Shown here: piece by piece, positions 41,867 to 51,183 of the stretch
How the letters are laid out: each line of letters starts with the position of its first letter
How positions within the stretch are numbered: position 1 is the first letter of the stretch
Source: Saccharomyces paradoxus
Lineage: Eukaryota; Ascomycota; Saccharomycetes; Saccharomycetales; Saccharomycetaceae
NCBI RefSeq assembly: GCF_002079055.1
Contig: NC_047495.1
Location: forward strand, 124,001-188,000
DNA: 64,000 nucleotides
Reading direction: 5' to 3'
Notes under the pieces: generated by a model
The model's database searches: none
Told to the model about the DNA's origin: nothing
What the model saw: only the letters and a program-made list of their open reading frames with translations
Translations under genes and position numbers: made by a program

Positions 41867-43153
41867 ATGAGTGGCTCTACAGAACCTAAAAAACAGCCAA
41901 GAAGAAGGTTTATAGGTAGAAGATCTGGCAACGGTAACAATGATAAATTAACCACAGTAGCTGAAAATGGCAATGAAGTAGTCCACAAACAAAAGAGTAG
42001 GATTGCCCTCGCTAGGAGTATTAATCATGTGCCAGAAGATATTTTGAACGACAAAGAACTGAATGAAGCCATGAAATTATTGCCCTCTAACTATAATTTT
42101 GAAATCCACAAAACTGTGTGGAATATTAGGAAATATAATGCTAAAAGGATAGCCCTACAAATGCCAGAAGGTTTGCTGATTTACTCATTGATTATAAGTG
42201 ATATTCTAGAACAGTTCTGTGGTGTTGAAACTTTAGTAATGGGGGATGTTTCTTACGGTGCATGTTGTATTGATGATTTTACTGCCAGGGCATTGGATTG
42301 CGACTTTATTGTGCATTATGCTCATTCGTGTTTAGTGCCTATCGACATTACAAAGATTAAAGTATTATATGTCTTTGTTACGATAAATATTCAAGAAGAT
42401 CACATTATTAAAACGCTGCAGAAAAATTTCCCCAAGGGATCTAGAATCGCGACTTTTGGTACCATTCAGTTTAATCCTGCGGTACACAGTGTGAGAGATA
42501 AACTGCTTAATGATGAAGAACATATGTTATATATTATTCCGCCACAAATCAAGCCTCTATCGAGGGGTGAAGTACTAGGTTGTACTTCTGAAAGATTAGA
42601 TAAGGAACAATACGATGCCATGGTTTTCGTTGGTGATGGTAGATTTCATTTAGAGTCTGCAATGATACATAATCCGGAAATTCCTGCATTCAAGTATGAC
42701 CCATATAACAGAAAGTTCACTAGAGAGGGATACGATCAAAAGCAACTCGTGGAAGTTAGATCGGAGGCCATTAAAGTCGCCCAGAGGGGTAAAGTATTTG
42801 GCTTGATCCTAGGGGCATTAGGTAGACAAGGTAATTTGAACACTGTAAAGAACTTGGAGAAAAACCTCACTGCAGCGGGTAAAACTGTGGTGAAAATTAT
42901 TCTAAGTGAAGTTTTTCCCCAAAAGCTGGCAATGTTTGATCAAATCGATGTTTTCGTTCAGGTTGCATGTCCTAGACTATCTATTGATTGGGGCTATGCC
43001 TTTAATAAACCACTATTAACACCATATGAGGCTAGCGTATTACTGAAGAAAGATGTTATGTTCAGCGAAAAATACTATCCAATGGACTATTACGAAGCTA
43101 AAGGGTACGGGCGTGGGCAAACTCCAAAACATGCGATTGAATATTTTAAATAG
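41867..43153 (+). CDS. DPH1: Dph1, diphthamide synthesis radical-SAM-like Fe-S protein
   Basis: With Dph2, Dph3 and a reductase, Dph1 moves a 3-amino-3-carboxypropyl group from SAM to a His of elongation factor 2, the first step of diphthamide. Its 4Fe-4S cluster uses three Cys from separate domains: SYGACC (C133), the Cys in VLGCTSER, and ACPRLS near residue 368. All are present. The 428-residue protein ends HAIEYFK, about three residues beyond the S. cerevisiae end. The sequence is otherwise very well conserved. Confidence 0.96.
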   Translation: MSGSTEPKKQPRRRFIGRRSGNGNNDKLTTVAENGNEVVHKQKSRIALARSINHVPEDILNDKELNEAMKLLPSNYNFEIHKTVWNIRKYNAKRIALQMPEGLLIYSLIISDILEQFCGVETLVMGDVSYGACCIDDFTARALDCDFIVHYAHSCLVPIDITKIKVLYVFVTINIQEDHIIKTLQKNFPKGSRIATFGTIQFNPAVHSVRDKLLNDEEHMLYIIPPQIKPLSRGEVLGCTSERLDKEQYDAMVFVGDGRFHLESAMIHNPEIPAFKYDPYNRKFTREGYDQKQLVEVRSEAIKVAQRGKVFGLILGALGRQGNLNTVKNLEKNLTAAGKTVVKIILSEVFPQKLAMFDQIDVFVQVACPRLSIDWGYAFNKPLLTPYEASVLLKKDVMFSEKYYPMDYYEAKGYGRGQTPKHAIEYFK

Positions 43154-43439
43154 TTTTTGTTGTCTCTTGTCTTCCTGTTACATATGTACAAATATTTAGT
43201 ATCATATTCTTCTAAGCATCTTTTCCGTTGTTTGAAGCAAGAGTAAGTTAAACACTGCTCATATCTTTGAGATGGAAGCGAATCGCCTACAATTCAAAAC
43301 AACGCCTCCTGATCTGATATTAATCAAAACGAGGGATAATATGACCACATTACTGGCTATGTGCATACTATTGGACATTCGGCGATTTTCCATGTGGAGT
43401 TCCACACTGAGGAAAGAAGTAACTTGAGCTTTTTGAGCC

Positions 43440-43673
43440 TTAGGTCAAACATTTTTTCTTTTTATCGCTGCATAAAAGCAATACACCTAACACAGAACCA
43501 GTTAAAGTGAAACCGATCAACAGTAAAAAGATGGGCAGGAAGATTGCGACATTACTAGAAATGGGAAAAAGCAAACTTACAACTGGATTACAGTTCTCAA
43601 TCTCGAAGATAGGTAGGAGCGACCATATGAGATAATAAGTAAAAAAAAGGCAAATAATTACAAAACGGTTCAT
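43440..43673 (-). CDS. YIL102C-A, small membrane protein, Dpm2-like
   Basis: The 77-residue protein has two membrane segments (FVIICLFFTYYLIWSLLPIF and FLPIFLLLIGFTLTGSVLGV) and a basic tail (CSDKKKK), like an ER-retained protein. It closely matches S. cerevisiae YIL102C-A, which I recall being reported as a functional counterpart of the DPM2 subunit of dolichol-phosphate mannose synthase. It is convergent with DPH1. The length and the lack of frame damage beside a decayed region argue that it is under selection. Confidence 0.88.
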   Translation of the reverse strand: MNRFVIICLFFTYYLIWSLLPIFEIENCNPVVSLLFPISSNVAIFLPIFLLLIGFTLTGSVLGVLLLCSDKKKKCLT

Positions 43674-44470
43674 GAAACTAAACAGACGTTTACTATGCCC
43701 GACCGGTGATTATTCACATTTTTCAGTTAGTATTGTATTTGGAATACACGCATCCATCAACAGTTTCCTTCTATCTCTTTCGAATATATTCCTTTACACG
43801 GGAATGCTAGCGAAAATGAATATAAGGCGGAAAAGCTCTCCGTGCCAAACTATTCTTTTAAACACTGTATGAAGCTGTAGCCTCATTCCATATTCTAGGT
43901 CGGATCTTATGGACATGTAGTTATTTCTGTTACTTACCGGCTCTATGATATTCTGCTGTGTGGTTTAGCTTTCATACTTAATTTTTACTCCTTCATCACA
44001 CCATATAGGTTGGATATGGCTGGATCTGATTTTATCGAGGCACCCTTATCAAACATAAACAACAGTATCCGTCTGAGAAATACTTTTGCTACAGTGACTT
44101 CGAAAAAGATATAGGAAATCTAACAGAATATGAGTTGATTGCGGTTTCAGGTCATCACATCAAGTATGTATCAGGTGAAGGTTTCAGTATAGTCCATCCG
44201 GACGTCGAGGGCCAGGTTGCAGTTGAAGATGCGCTGGCCGCTTACAGGTCCAGGTTTAACAGCAATTGCACTACGTACATGTCACATATTAGTCCTAATT
44301 ATCTAGTGAAATTTCCAATGTTTTTAAACGTCATAACATTGATGAGCAGCCTACTCGTATCTCTGTTTGACCTGGACAATAACTTGGGTAAACGTGAGCA
44401 AAACAGTTACTCTTATAATGGTCAGCAATTAAATTAACTCTTTTTGCGTACGGCTGTTTAGGTGTATTAC
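43674..44470. other. Decayed region left of the solo LTRs
   Basis: There is no intact gene I can name. A 100-codon open frame lies at 44135-44437 (separate entry). The stretch is upstream of YIL102C-A and borders two old LTRs. Confidence 0.5.
44135..44437 (+). pseudogene. Open frame of unknown origin, likely a gene remnant
   Basis: The 100-codon open frame has balanced, protein-like composition (YVSGEGFSIVHPDVEGQ, DALAAYRSRFNSNC, KFPMFLNVITLMSSLLVSLF). The protein-like composition continues upstream of its first Met, so it looks like the tail of a longer decayed gene. It carries one hydrophobic segment. I do not recognise it. It ends 34 bp before a solo delta LTR. Confidence 0.35.
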
Positions 44471-44765
44471 TGTTGGAATAAAAATTATTCATCGTCTATT
44501 GACTAATATTCATGTCTAATTTTCATGTTGCTAGTGTACTATGTATACAGCGTAAGAAGATGGCATAAATTATGAGAAGCGGTCACCAAATTTAGTGGAA
44601 GCCGAAACTCAAGAATAACTAGTGGTATGTTATTTGAAATTGTTGCGTCCCTTTTGTAGATTCCTATATCCTCGAAGAGAAATCCCAGTATATTTTGTAT
44701 ATCTATAATACAGCCTTTATGAACAATGGAATCCCAACTATCATCTCAATATTCATTGTTTCTGG
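44471..44765 (+). repeat. Solo delta LTR (Ty1/Ty2), old, copy 1
   Basis: It begins TGTTGGAATAAAAAT, the delta start, and carries the later landmarks GTGGAAGCCGAAAC, ATCCTCGAAGAGAAAT and GGAATCCCAACTATCATCTC. At about 295 bp it is shorter than a full delta (about 335 bp) and diverged. No internal Ty sequence is beside it. The right end is approximate. Confidence 0.88.
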
Positions 44766-44789
44766 CTAATATCTTTATACATATTATTG

Positions 44790-45510
44790 CTGCCTTCATG
44801 AAAGAAGTAACCCTAAATTTATCACAACATCCTACTGTTCTTCATTTTCCGTAAAGAAAGAGCAGGATTCTGGCAGAATGGTACCATTTTCATGAACTAA
44901 AGTGAGACTATCCCAGTATTCGCCAATGTCGTGAACCCACTGCGTTTCATTCTCCAAGGGTGGTACTAGGCGAGTGTTGGAATGAAATTCTAATATCATC
45001 TATTGACTAGTATCCATGTTACTAGTATATTATCACATGCAGTGTAAGAAGATGACATATAGATTGAGAAACAGTCATCGAATTTAGTGGAAGCTGAGAC
45101 ACAGGGATTGACAATGTAATAGGATAATGAATGACAACATATAAAATGGAAGACGAAGTAATAGAATTATCGGTGTCCTTTTGTGGATTTTCTAAACCTT
45201 GGAGGAGAAATTCTGGTATATTGCGTAAACCTAATATTAGCCTTTTACAATAATGAAATCCCAGCAGTTATCCAATTATTCACTTAATTCCATGAGTTGC
45301 CACTACCCCCCTTCCGTGTATTGCTGATACATTCAAAACATAGTCACTTAATATAGGGTTGGTTGTGTAAGAGATATAACAATTTCCAGGCGTTAATTCC
45401 TCCCAATTCATCGACAAATTTGCTGAGCCATTGCTCATTATAGTTGTTATACTGCAGGGATATTTCATCTCGATTTCTACTTCTTCCAGGAAGAAAAATC
45501 GTTAAATAAA
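44790..45510 (-). pseudogene. Fossil of a secreted-protein gene, possibly a killer toxin (KHR-like)
   Basis: On the minus strand, protein-like segments lie on both sides of the second delta. One is at about 44838-44972 (Asn/Thr glycosylation sites, ends in an acidic tail) and one at about 45280-45500 (several Asn glycosylation sites, two Cys). The composition is that of an extracellular glycoprotein. The remnant is broken in several places, including by the delta LTR that splits it. The killer toxin gene KHR1 is reported from the left arm of chromosome IX in some yeast strains, near LTRs, which makes it a candidate. I cannot confirm this by sequence memory. It looks old. Confidence 0.35.
44975..45292 (+). 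repeat. Solo delta LTR (Ty1/Ty2), old, copy 2
   Basis: It begins TGTTGGAATGAAAT and carries the delta landmarks GTGGAAGCTGAGAC, GTAATAGGATAATGAATG and ACATATAAAATGGAAG, ending near ATTCACTTAATTCCA. At about 318 bp it lies in the same direction as copy 1 and is clearly diverged from it, so the two are separate old insertions. It splits a coding remnant. Both deltas lie 0.4-1.3 kb upstream of the tRNA-Thr gene, not counting the later Ty3, the usual Ty1 target zone. Confidence 0.9.
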
Positions 45511-45721
45511 AGTAGACCTCGGGTCACTTCAATTTTTTGAACTTTTCCACCTTAAGCATCTAACTTGGTCGTTTAATTATGATAATTCAGAATTTGCACA
45601 AGCTATCTATATAATGATATAAGCAGCCGAGTATGAAGTGCTTAAGGTTGGTTGCAAAAGGCCGTCAGAAGGACCGTTGAGCGTCATCTTAGATAAATAG
45701 TATAGTTTGAAGGACGCCACT

Positions 45722-45726
45722 GAACC
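45722..45726 (+). repeat. Ty3 target-site duplication, left copy
   Basis: GAACC directly precedes the 5' sigma LTR and is repeated directly after the 3' LTR at 51087-51091. Confidence 0.95.
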
Positions 45727-46069
45727 TGTTGTATCTCAAGATGAGATACCTCAGCATTACTAGATTTACCAACCTAGACATAAAACATGTATGAAACACG
45801 TACGAAACAATAGACAAGATTGAGTATACTAGGCAACCTACTTGCCTAAGATGAACCAAACTAACCAAACGTATAAATACCTGAACAATTAGTTTAGATC
45901 CGAGATTCCGCGCTTCCACCCTTTAGTTAGATTCAGATCTTATATAGATTATATAGGATAAGTAACATTCTGTGAATCACGATAATAATAAGTCTGACAA
46001 CAAGTTACTCTCCTAAACGACTTTAGGATTGTCAAGACATCCGGTATTACTCGAGCCCGTAATACAACA
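45727..46069 (+). repeat. Ty3 5' LTR (sigma)
   Basis: 343 bp, starting TGTTGTATCTC and ending TAATACAACA, with terminal inverted TGTTGTAT/ATACAACA. A TATAAAT promoter element lies near 45872. Sigma LTRs carry pheromone-responsive signals; TGAAACA at 45791-45797 fits. Confidence 0.95.
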
Positions 46070-46071
46070 TC

Positions 46072-46080
46072 TGGTAGCGT
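46072..46080 (+). other. Ty3 primer-binding site
   Basis: TGGTAGCGT, two bases after the 5' LTR, is complementary to the 3' end of initiator tRNA-Met, the known Ty3 primer. Confidence 0.85.
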
Positions 46081-46144
46081 TAAAGGTTACTAATTGTTCA
46101 AGCAAACCAACGAATCCCTGAACCTAGCTACACCAACATCTGTC

Positions 46145-47020
46145 ATGAGCTTTATGGATCAAATCCCAGGAGGAGGAAGTTACCCAAAGCTTCCGGTGGA
46201 ATGTCTTCCCAATTTCCCGATCCAACCAGCACTAACCTTCAGAGGTAGAAATGACTCGCACAAGTTGAAAAACTTCATCTCTGAAATAATGTTAAACATG
46301 TCTATGATTCCTTGGCCCAACGAAGCCAGTCGTATTGTCTATTGTAGAAAACACTTACTGAACCCTGCTGCTCAATGGGCTAATGATTTTGTCCAAGAGC
46401 AAGGCATACTGGAAATAACATTCGACACCTTCATACAAGGACTCTATCAGCATTTCTATAAGCCACCAGACATCAACAAAATCTTCAATACGATCAATCA
46501 ACTATCTGAAGCAAAACTGGGTATTGAACGTCTCAACAAACAATTCAAAATGATTTGGGACAGAATGCCACCAGACTTTATGACCGAAAAAGCCGCTATT
46601 ATGACATATACCCGCTTACTGACAAAGGAAACCTACAATATAGTTAGATTGCATAAACCAAAAACGTTGAGAGGAGCCATGGAGGAGGCTTACCAAACAA
46701 CAGCACTAACTCAGAGATTCTTCCCAGAATTTGAGCTAGACGCCGATGGAGATACTATAATCGCAGCCGCAACTCGTTTACACGAACAGTACGACTACGA
46801 CAGTGACCCACAAGAAAACTTTTTGGTCCAGAAGAGACACGTCCACGCAGTTCGGACAAGAAGATCATACAATAAACCGACCGCGACTTATCACAACAGG
46901 AGAAGCAATAATCCATCTAGAGAAGAGTGTGTAAAGAACCGTCTCTGTTTTTATTGTAAGAAAGAAGGACACCGTCTGAACGAGTGTAGAGCTCGTAATG
47001 CGAGTTCTAGCCGATCCTGA
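46145..47020 (+). CDS. GAG3: Ty3 GAG3 (capsid and nucleocapsid)
   Basis: The 291-residue Gag polyprotein begins MSFMDQIPGGG, as in S. cerevisiae Ty3 (290 residues). The capsid domain fills about residues 1-210. The nucleocapsid at the end carries one CCHC zinc knuckle (CFYCKKEGHRLNEC). The start is the conserved Met; the frame is open further upstream but without support. Confidence 0.95.
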   Translation: MSFMDQIPGGGSYPKLPVECLPNFPIQPALTFRGRNDSHKLKNFISEIMLNMSMIPWPNEASRIVYCRKHLLNPAAQWANDFVQEQGILEITFDTFIQGLYQHFYKPPDINKIFNTINQLSEAKLGIERLNKQFKMIWDRMPPDFMTEKAAIMTYTRLLTKETYNIVRLHKPKTLRGAMEEAYQTTALTQRFFPEFELDADGDTIIAAATRLHEQYDYDSDPQENFLVQKRHVHAVRTRRSYNKPTATYHNRRSNNPSREECVKNRLCFYCKKEGHRLNECRARNASSSRS

Positions 47021-50000
47021 ACTTAAGTCGAAAGACCACACGAAACTTTCTATCACATCCCGACCTATTGTACATTATATCGCCATACCTGAAATGGACA
47101 AAACTGCCGAAAAACACATAAAAATAAAAAACACGAAAATAAAAACCCTGTTTGATAGTGGATCGCCCACATCATTTATCCGAAGAGATACCGTAAATCT
47201 CCTGAATCTGCCAACCCATGATACTCCACCGCTCCGCTTTAGAGGATTCATATCCACCGAATCCGCCACCACTTCAGAAGCAGTTACGCTCGACCTTACA
47301 GTCGACAATCTGCAAATCAATGTAGCCGCGTATGTACTCGATAAAATGGACTACCAACTTCTAATCGGAAATCCAATTCTACGCCGCTACCCAAAACTCC
47401 TGTACACAATCCTGAACACTAAGCAGTGTACCTCCGCCCAGAAGCCCAAGGCTTACCATCCCGAAAACATTAACTATGTGAAAGCAAAATCCGCTGGTAA
47501 TCGTGGTAACTCCAGAAACAAAACACTGTCCTTTGCCCCCACTATTCCTGAAGCAACTGACCAGAAATCCGCTGGTAATCGTAGTAACTCCAGAACAAAT
47601 ACTATGTCTTTTGCAACTACCAATCCAGAAACAACTGACCCGCTTACGACCCTCGACAATCCAGGTAGTACTCAAAGTACATTTGCGCAATTCCCGATAC
47701 CTGAAGAAGCGACCATCCTAGAAGAGGATGGAAAATACTCCAACGTTGTTTCAACCATACAGAACGTAGAACCTAAAGCTACTGATCACAGCAACAAGGA
47801 CACATTTTCAACGTTGCCTGTTTGGTTACAACAGAAGTATATAGAGATTATACGTAATGATCTCCCGCCAAGACCGGCCAATATCCACAACATGCCCGTA
47901 AAACACGACATTGAAATTAAACTTGACACAAGACTACCTCGACTACAGCCATATCATGTTACAGAAAGGAACGAACAAGAAATTAACAAGATCGTTCAAG
48001 AACTGCTCGACAACAAGTTCATTGTCCCCTCTAAATCTCCGTGCAGTTCCCCTGTAGTCCTTGTCCCGAAGAAAGATGGTACGTTTAGACTTTGCGTTGA
48101 CTACCGTGCCCTGAACAAGGTTACCATCTCCGACCCATTCCCATTACCCAGAATCGACAACCTATTAAGCCGTATTGGGAATGCCCAAATATTCACCACG
48201 CTAGATTTGCACAGTGGTTATCACCAGATTCCAATGGAACCAAAAGACCGCTACAAAACCGCTTTTGTCACCCCGTCCGGTAAATATGAATACACTGTCA
48301 TGCCATTTGGTCTAGTGAATGCACCTAGCACCTTTGCAAGATACATGGCCGACATTTTCAGAGACTTGAGATTTGTCAATGTCTACCTTGATGATATACT
48401 AATCTTCTCTGAATCCCAAGAAGAACACTGGAAACATTTAGACACAGTTCTTGGAAGACTTAAGAAGGAAAACCTTATTGTCAAAAAGAAAAAATGCAAG
48501 TTTGCATCAGAACAAATTGAATTTCTAGGTTATAATATTGGAATTCAGAAAATAACCCCATTACAACACAAATGTGCTGCCATTCGAGATTTTCCGAAAC
48601 CCAGAACAGTAAAGCAAGCACAACGATTTTTAGGAATGATTAATTACTATAGACGATTCATTCCAAATTGCTCTAAGATTGCACAACCAATCCAGCTCTT
48701 TATATGCGACAAGAGTCAATGGACAGAAGAGCAGGACAAGGCAATCGAGAAATTAAAATCCGCCCTATGTAATTCCCCTGTTCTAGTACCATTTAACAAC
48801 AAAGCAATTTACCGATTAACTACAGACGCATCAAAAGATGGCATCGGTGCCGTTCTAGAAGAAGTCAATGCCAAAAACGCACTTGTCGGTGTCGTCGGTT
48901 ATTTCTCTAAATCCTTAGAAAGTGCTCAAAAGAACTACCCCGCCGGTGAACTAGAACTACTTGGAATTATTAAGGCACTTCACCACTTCCGTTATATGCT
49001 CCATGGAAAACATTTTACATTGAGAACGGATCACATTAGCTTACTGTCACTGCAGAATAAGAATGAACCTGCACGAAGAGTTCAAAGATGGTTGGATGAC
49101 CTAGCCACTTATAACTTCACCCTAGAATACTTAGCTGGACCCAAAAACGTCGTCGCAGATGCTATATCCCGTGCCGTGTACACTATAATCCCAGAAATAC
49201 CCCAACCTATCGACCCAGAAAATTGGAAAACTCATTACAAATCAGACCCATTATGCAGTGCCACCTTGATTTACATGGAAGAATTGACACAACACAATGT
49301 CATGCCTGAGGATATGTCCGCATTCCGTAGCTATCACAAGAAATTTCAGTTATCAGAGACCTTCCGAAAGAACTACTCCCTAGAAAATGGAATAATCTAC
49401 TATCGAGACCGATTAGTAGTCCCGGTAAAACAACAGAACGAAGTCATAAAACTGTATCACGATCATACTTTATTCGGAGGCCATTTTGGTGTAACTGTAA
49501 CATTTGGAAAGATTGCTCCAATTTTTTACTGGCCGAAATTGCAACATTCGATTACACAATACATCCGTACCTGCGTACAATGTCAACTCACAAAATCACA
49601 TCGACCACGTTCACAAGGACTATTGCAACCGCTTCCCGTAGCAGAAGGAAGATGGCTTAATATATCAATGGATTTCGTGACTGGACTACCCGTAACAACA
49701 AACGATTTGAATATGATCCTCGTTGTTGTTGACCGCTTCTCGAAACGCGCTCACTTCATAGCTACAAGGAAAACAGCAGACGCATCACAGCTAATAAATA
49801 CGCTATTCCGCTATATCTTTTCATATCATGGTTTCCCGAAAACAATAACCAGTGATAGAGACATCCGTATAACCGCAGAAAAATATCAAGAACTTACAAA
49901 AAGATTAGGGATAAAATCGACAATGTCTTCTGCAAACCACCCCCAAACAGATGGACAATCCGAAAGAACGATTCAAACATTGAACCGATTGATAAGAGCT

Positions 50001-50780
50001 TATGCCTCCACCAATACCCGGAACTGGCACACCTACTTACCACAAATTGAATTTGTCTATAACTCCACACCGACCAGAACACTTGGAAAGTCACCATTCG
50101 AAATTGATTTAGGATATACTCCCAATGCACCTACCATTAAAACGGATTGCGAAATCAATGCAAGAAGTTTTACCGCCGTAGAACTGGCCCGACACCTCAA
50201 AGCTATTACGATCCAAACAAAAGAACGACTAGAGTCTGCTCAGATTGAAATGGAAACTAATAACAACCAAAGACGTAAAACTTTGTTACTGAACATAGGA
50301 GATCACGTACTAGTGCATAGAGATGCATACTTCAAGAAAGGAACGTATATGAAGGTACAACCTATATACGTTGGACCATTTCGAGTTGTCAAGAAAATAA
50401 ATGATAACGCTTACGAACTCGACCTGGATTCACACAAGAGAAAACATAGAGTTATTAACGTACAATACCTAAAGAAATTTGTATACCGACCCGACGCATA
50501 TCCAAAGAATAAACCAATCAGTTCCGTTGAAAGAATCAACAGAGCCAATGAAGTCATTGCAGTTATAGGGATAGATACCACACACAAAACATACTTATGT
50601 CGTATGCAGGATGTGGACCCGACAATCTCAGTAGAATATTCAGAAGCTGAATTCTACCAAATCCCAGAGGAAATACGAAAGTCAATATTAGCCAATTTTA
50701 GACAACTGTACGAAACTCAAGACAACTCCGAGAGAGAGGAAGATGTTGTATCTCAAGATGAGATACCTCAGCATTACTAG
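46998..50780 (+). CDS. POL3: Ty3 POL3 (protease, reverse transcriptase, RNase H, integrase)
   Basis: The frame overlaps the end of GAG and is read by the family's known +1 frameshift, at GCG AGT T (47000-47006). In order: protease with the active-site triad FDSGSPTSF, a linker with two 26-residue repeats, reverse transcriptase with YLDD, RNase H, and integrase with an HHCC zinc domain (HDHTLFGGHF to CVQC) and DDE core. The integrase order (after RT/RNase H) is the Metaviridae type. The frame ends inside the 3' LTR, as is usual for Ty3. Confidence 0.94.
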   Translation: MRVLADPELKSKDHTKLSITSRPIVHYIAIPEMDKTAEKHIKIKNTKIKTLFDSGSPTSFIRRDTVNLLNLPTHDTPPLRFRGFISTESATTSEAVTLDLTVDNLQINVAAYVLDKMDYQLLIGNPILRRYPKLLYTILNTKQCTSAQKPKAYHPENINYVKAKSAGNRGNSRNKTLSFAPTIPEATDQKSAGNRSNSRTNTMSFATTNPETTDPLTTLDNPGSTQSTFAQFPIPEEATILEEDGKYSNVVSTIQNVEPKATDHSNKDTFSTLPVWLQQKYIEIIRNDLPPRPANIHNMPVKHDIEIKLDTRLPRLQPYHVTERNEQEINKIVQELLDNKFIVPSKSPCSSPVVLVPKKDGTFRLCVDYRALNKVTISDPFPLPRIDNLLSRIGNAQIFTTLDLHSGYHQIPMEPKDRYKTAFVTPSGKYEYTVMPFGLVNAPSTFARYMADIFRDLRFVNVYLDDILIFSESQEEHWKHLDTVLGRLKKENLIVKKKKCKFASEQIEFLGYNIGIQKITPLQHKCAAIRDFPKPRTVKQAQRFLGMINYYRRFIPNCSKIAQPIQLFICDKSQWTEEQDKAIEKLKSALCNSPVLVPFNNKAIYRLTTDASKDGIGAVLEEVNAKNALVGVVGYFSKSLESAQKNYPAGELELLGIIKALHHFRYMLHGKHFTLRTDHISLLSLQNKNEPARRVQRWLDDLATYNFTLEYLAGPKNVVADAISRAVYTIIPEIPQPIDPENWKTHYKSDPLCSATLIYMEELTQHNVMPEDMSAFRSYHKKFQLSETFRKNYSLENGIIYYRDRLVVPVKQQNEVIKLYHDHTLFGGHFGVTVTFGKIAPIFYWPKLQHSITQYIRTCVQCQLTKSHRPRSQGLLQPLPVAEGRWLNISMDFVTGLPVTTNDLNMILVVVDRFSKRAHFIATRKTADASQLINTLFRYIFSYHGFPKTITSDRDIRITAEKYQELTKRLGIKSTMSSANHPQTDGQSERTIQTLNRLIRAYASTNTRNWHTYLPQIEFVYNSTPTRTLGKSPFEIDLGYTPNAPTIKTDCEINARSFTAVELARHLKAITIQTKERLESAQIEMETNNNQRRKTLLLNIGDHVLVHRDAYFKKGTYMKVQPIYVGPFRVVKKINDNAYELDLDSHKRKHRVINVQYLKKFVYRPDAYPKNKPISSVERINRANEVIAVIGIDTTHKTYLCRMQDVDPTISVEYSEAEFYQIPEEIRKSILANFRQLYETQDNSEREEDVVSQDEIPQHY
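50730..50743 (+). other. Ty3 polypurine tract
   Basis: GAGAGAGAGGAAGA lies directly before the 3' LTR and matches the Ty3 plus-strand priming site. Confidence 0.85.
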
Positions 50781-51086
50781 ATTTACCAACCTAGACATAA
50801 AACATGTATGAAACACGTACGAAACAATAGACAAGATTGAGTATACTAGGCAACCTACTTGCCTAAGATGAACCAAACTAACCAAACGTATAAATACCTG
50901 AACAATTAGTTTAGATCCGAGATTCCGCGCTTCCACCCTTTAGTTAGATTCAGATCTTATATAGATTATATAGGATAAGTAACATTCTGTGAATCACGAT
51001 AATAATAAGTCTGACAACAAGTTACTCTCCTAAACGACTTTAGGATTGTCAAGACATCCGGTATTACTCGAGCCCGTAATACAACA
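50744..51086 (+). repeat. Ty3 3' LTR (sigma)
   Basis: 343 bp, identical by eye to the 5' LTR, followed directly by GAACC. Confidence 0.95.
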
Positions 51087-51091
51087 GAACC
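51087..51091 (+). repeat. Ty3 target-site duplication, right copy
   Basis: GAACC, matching the copy at 45722-45726. Confidence 0.95.
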
Positions 51092-51102
51092 AACAAGTAC
51101 TA

Positions 51103-51175
51103 GCTTCTATGGCCAAGTTGGTAAGGCGCCACACTAGTAATGTGGAGATCATCGGTTCAACTCCGATTGGAAGCA
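51103..51175 (+). tRNA. tRNA-Thr (anticodon AGU)
   Basis: The 73-nt cloverleaf has acceptor GCTTCTA/TGGAAGC with discriminator A, D-arm TGGCCAAGTTGGTAAGGC and anticodon stem CCACA/TGTGG around loop CTAGTAA (anticodon AGT, read as IGU). The T-arm is ATCGG TTCAACT CCGAT. There is no intron. A T7 run at 51177-51183 ends Pol III transcription. It is the target of the Ty3 just upstream and probably of the older deltas. Confidence 0.97.
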
Positions 51176-51176
51176 A

Positions 51177-51183
51177 TTTTTTT
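51177..51183 (+). terminator. Pol III terminator of tRNA-Thr
   Basis: A run of seven T starts two bases after the mature 3' end. Confidence 0.9.

Larger units (their letters stand above)
45727..51086 (+). mobile_element. Ty3 LTR retrotransposon (Metaviridae), looks whole
   Basis: This 5360-bp element is flanked by two 343-bp sigma LTRs that look identical by eye, with a 5-bp target duplication GAACC. It has a primer-binding site, GAG and POL frames, and a polypurine tract. I see no breaks, so it looks whole. LTR identity implies a recent insertion. Its proteins differ from S. cerevisiae Ty3 by roughly a tenth, in line with a different host species. It sits 16 bp upstream of the mature 5' end of tRNA-Thr, the typical Ty3 position at Pol III start sites. 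It reads in the same direction as the tRNA. Confidence 0.96.
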
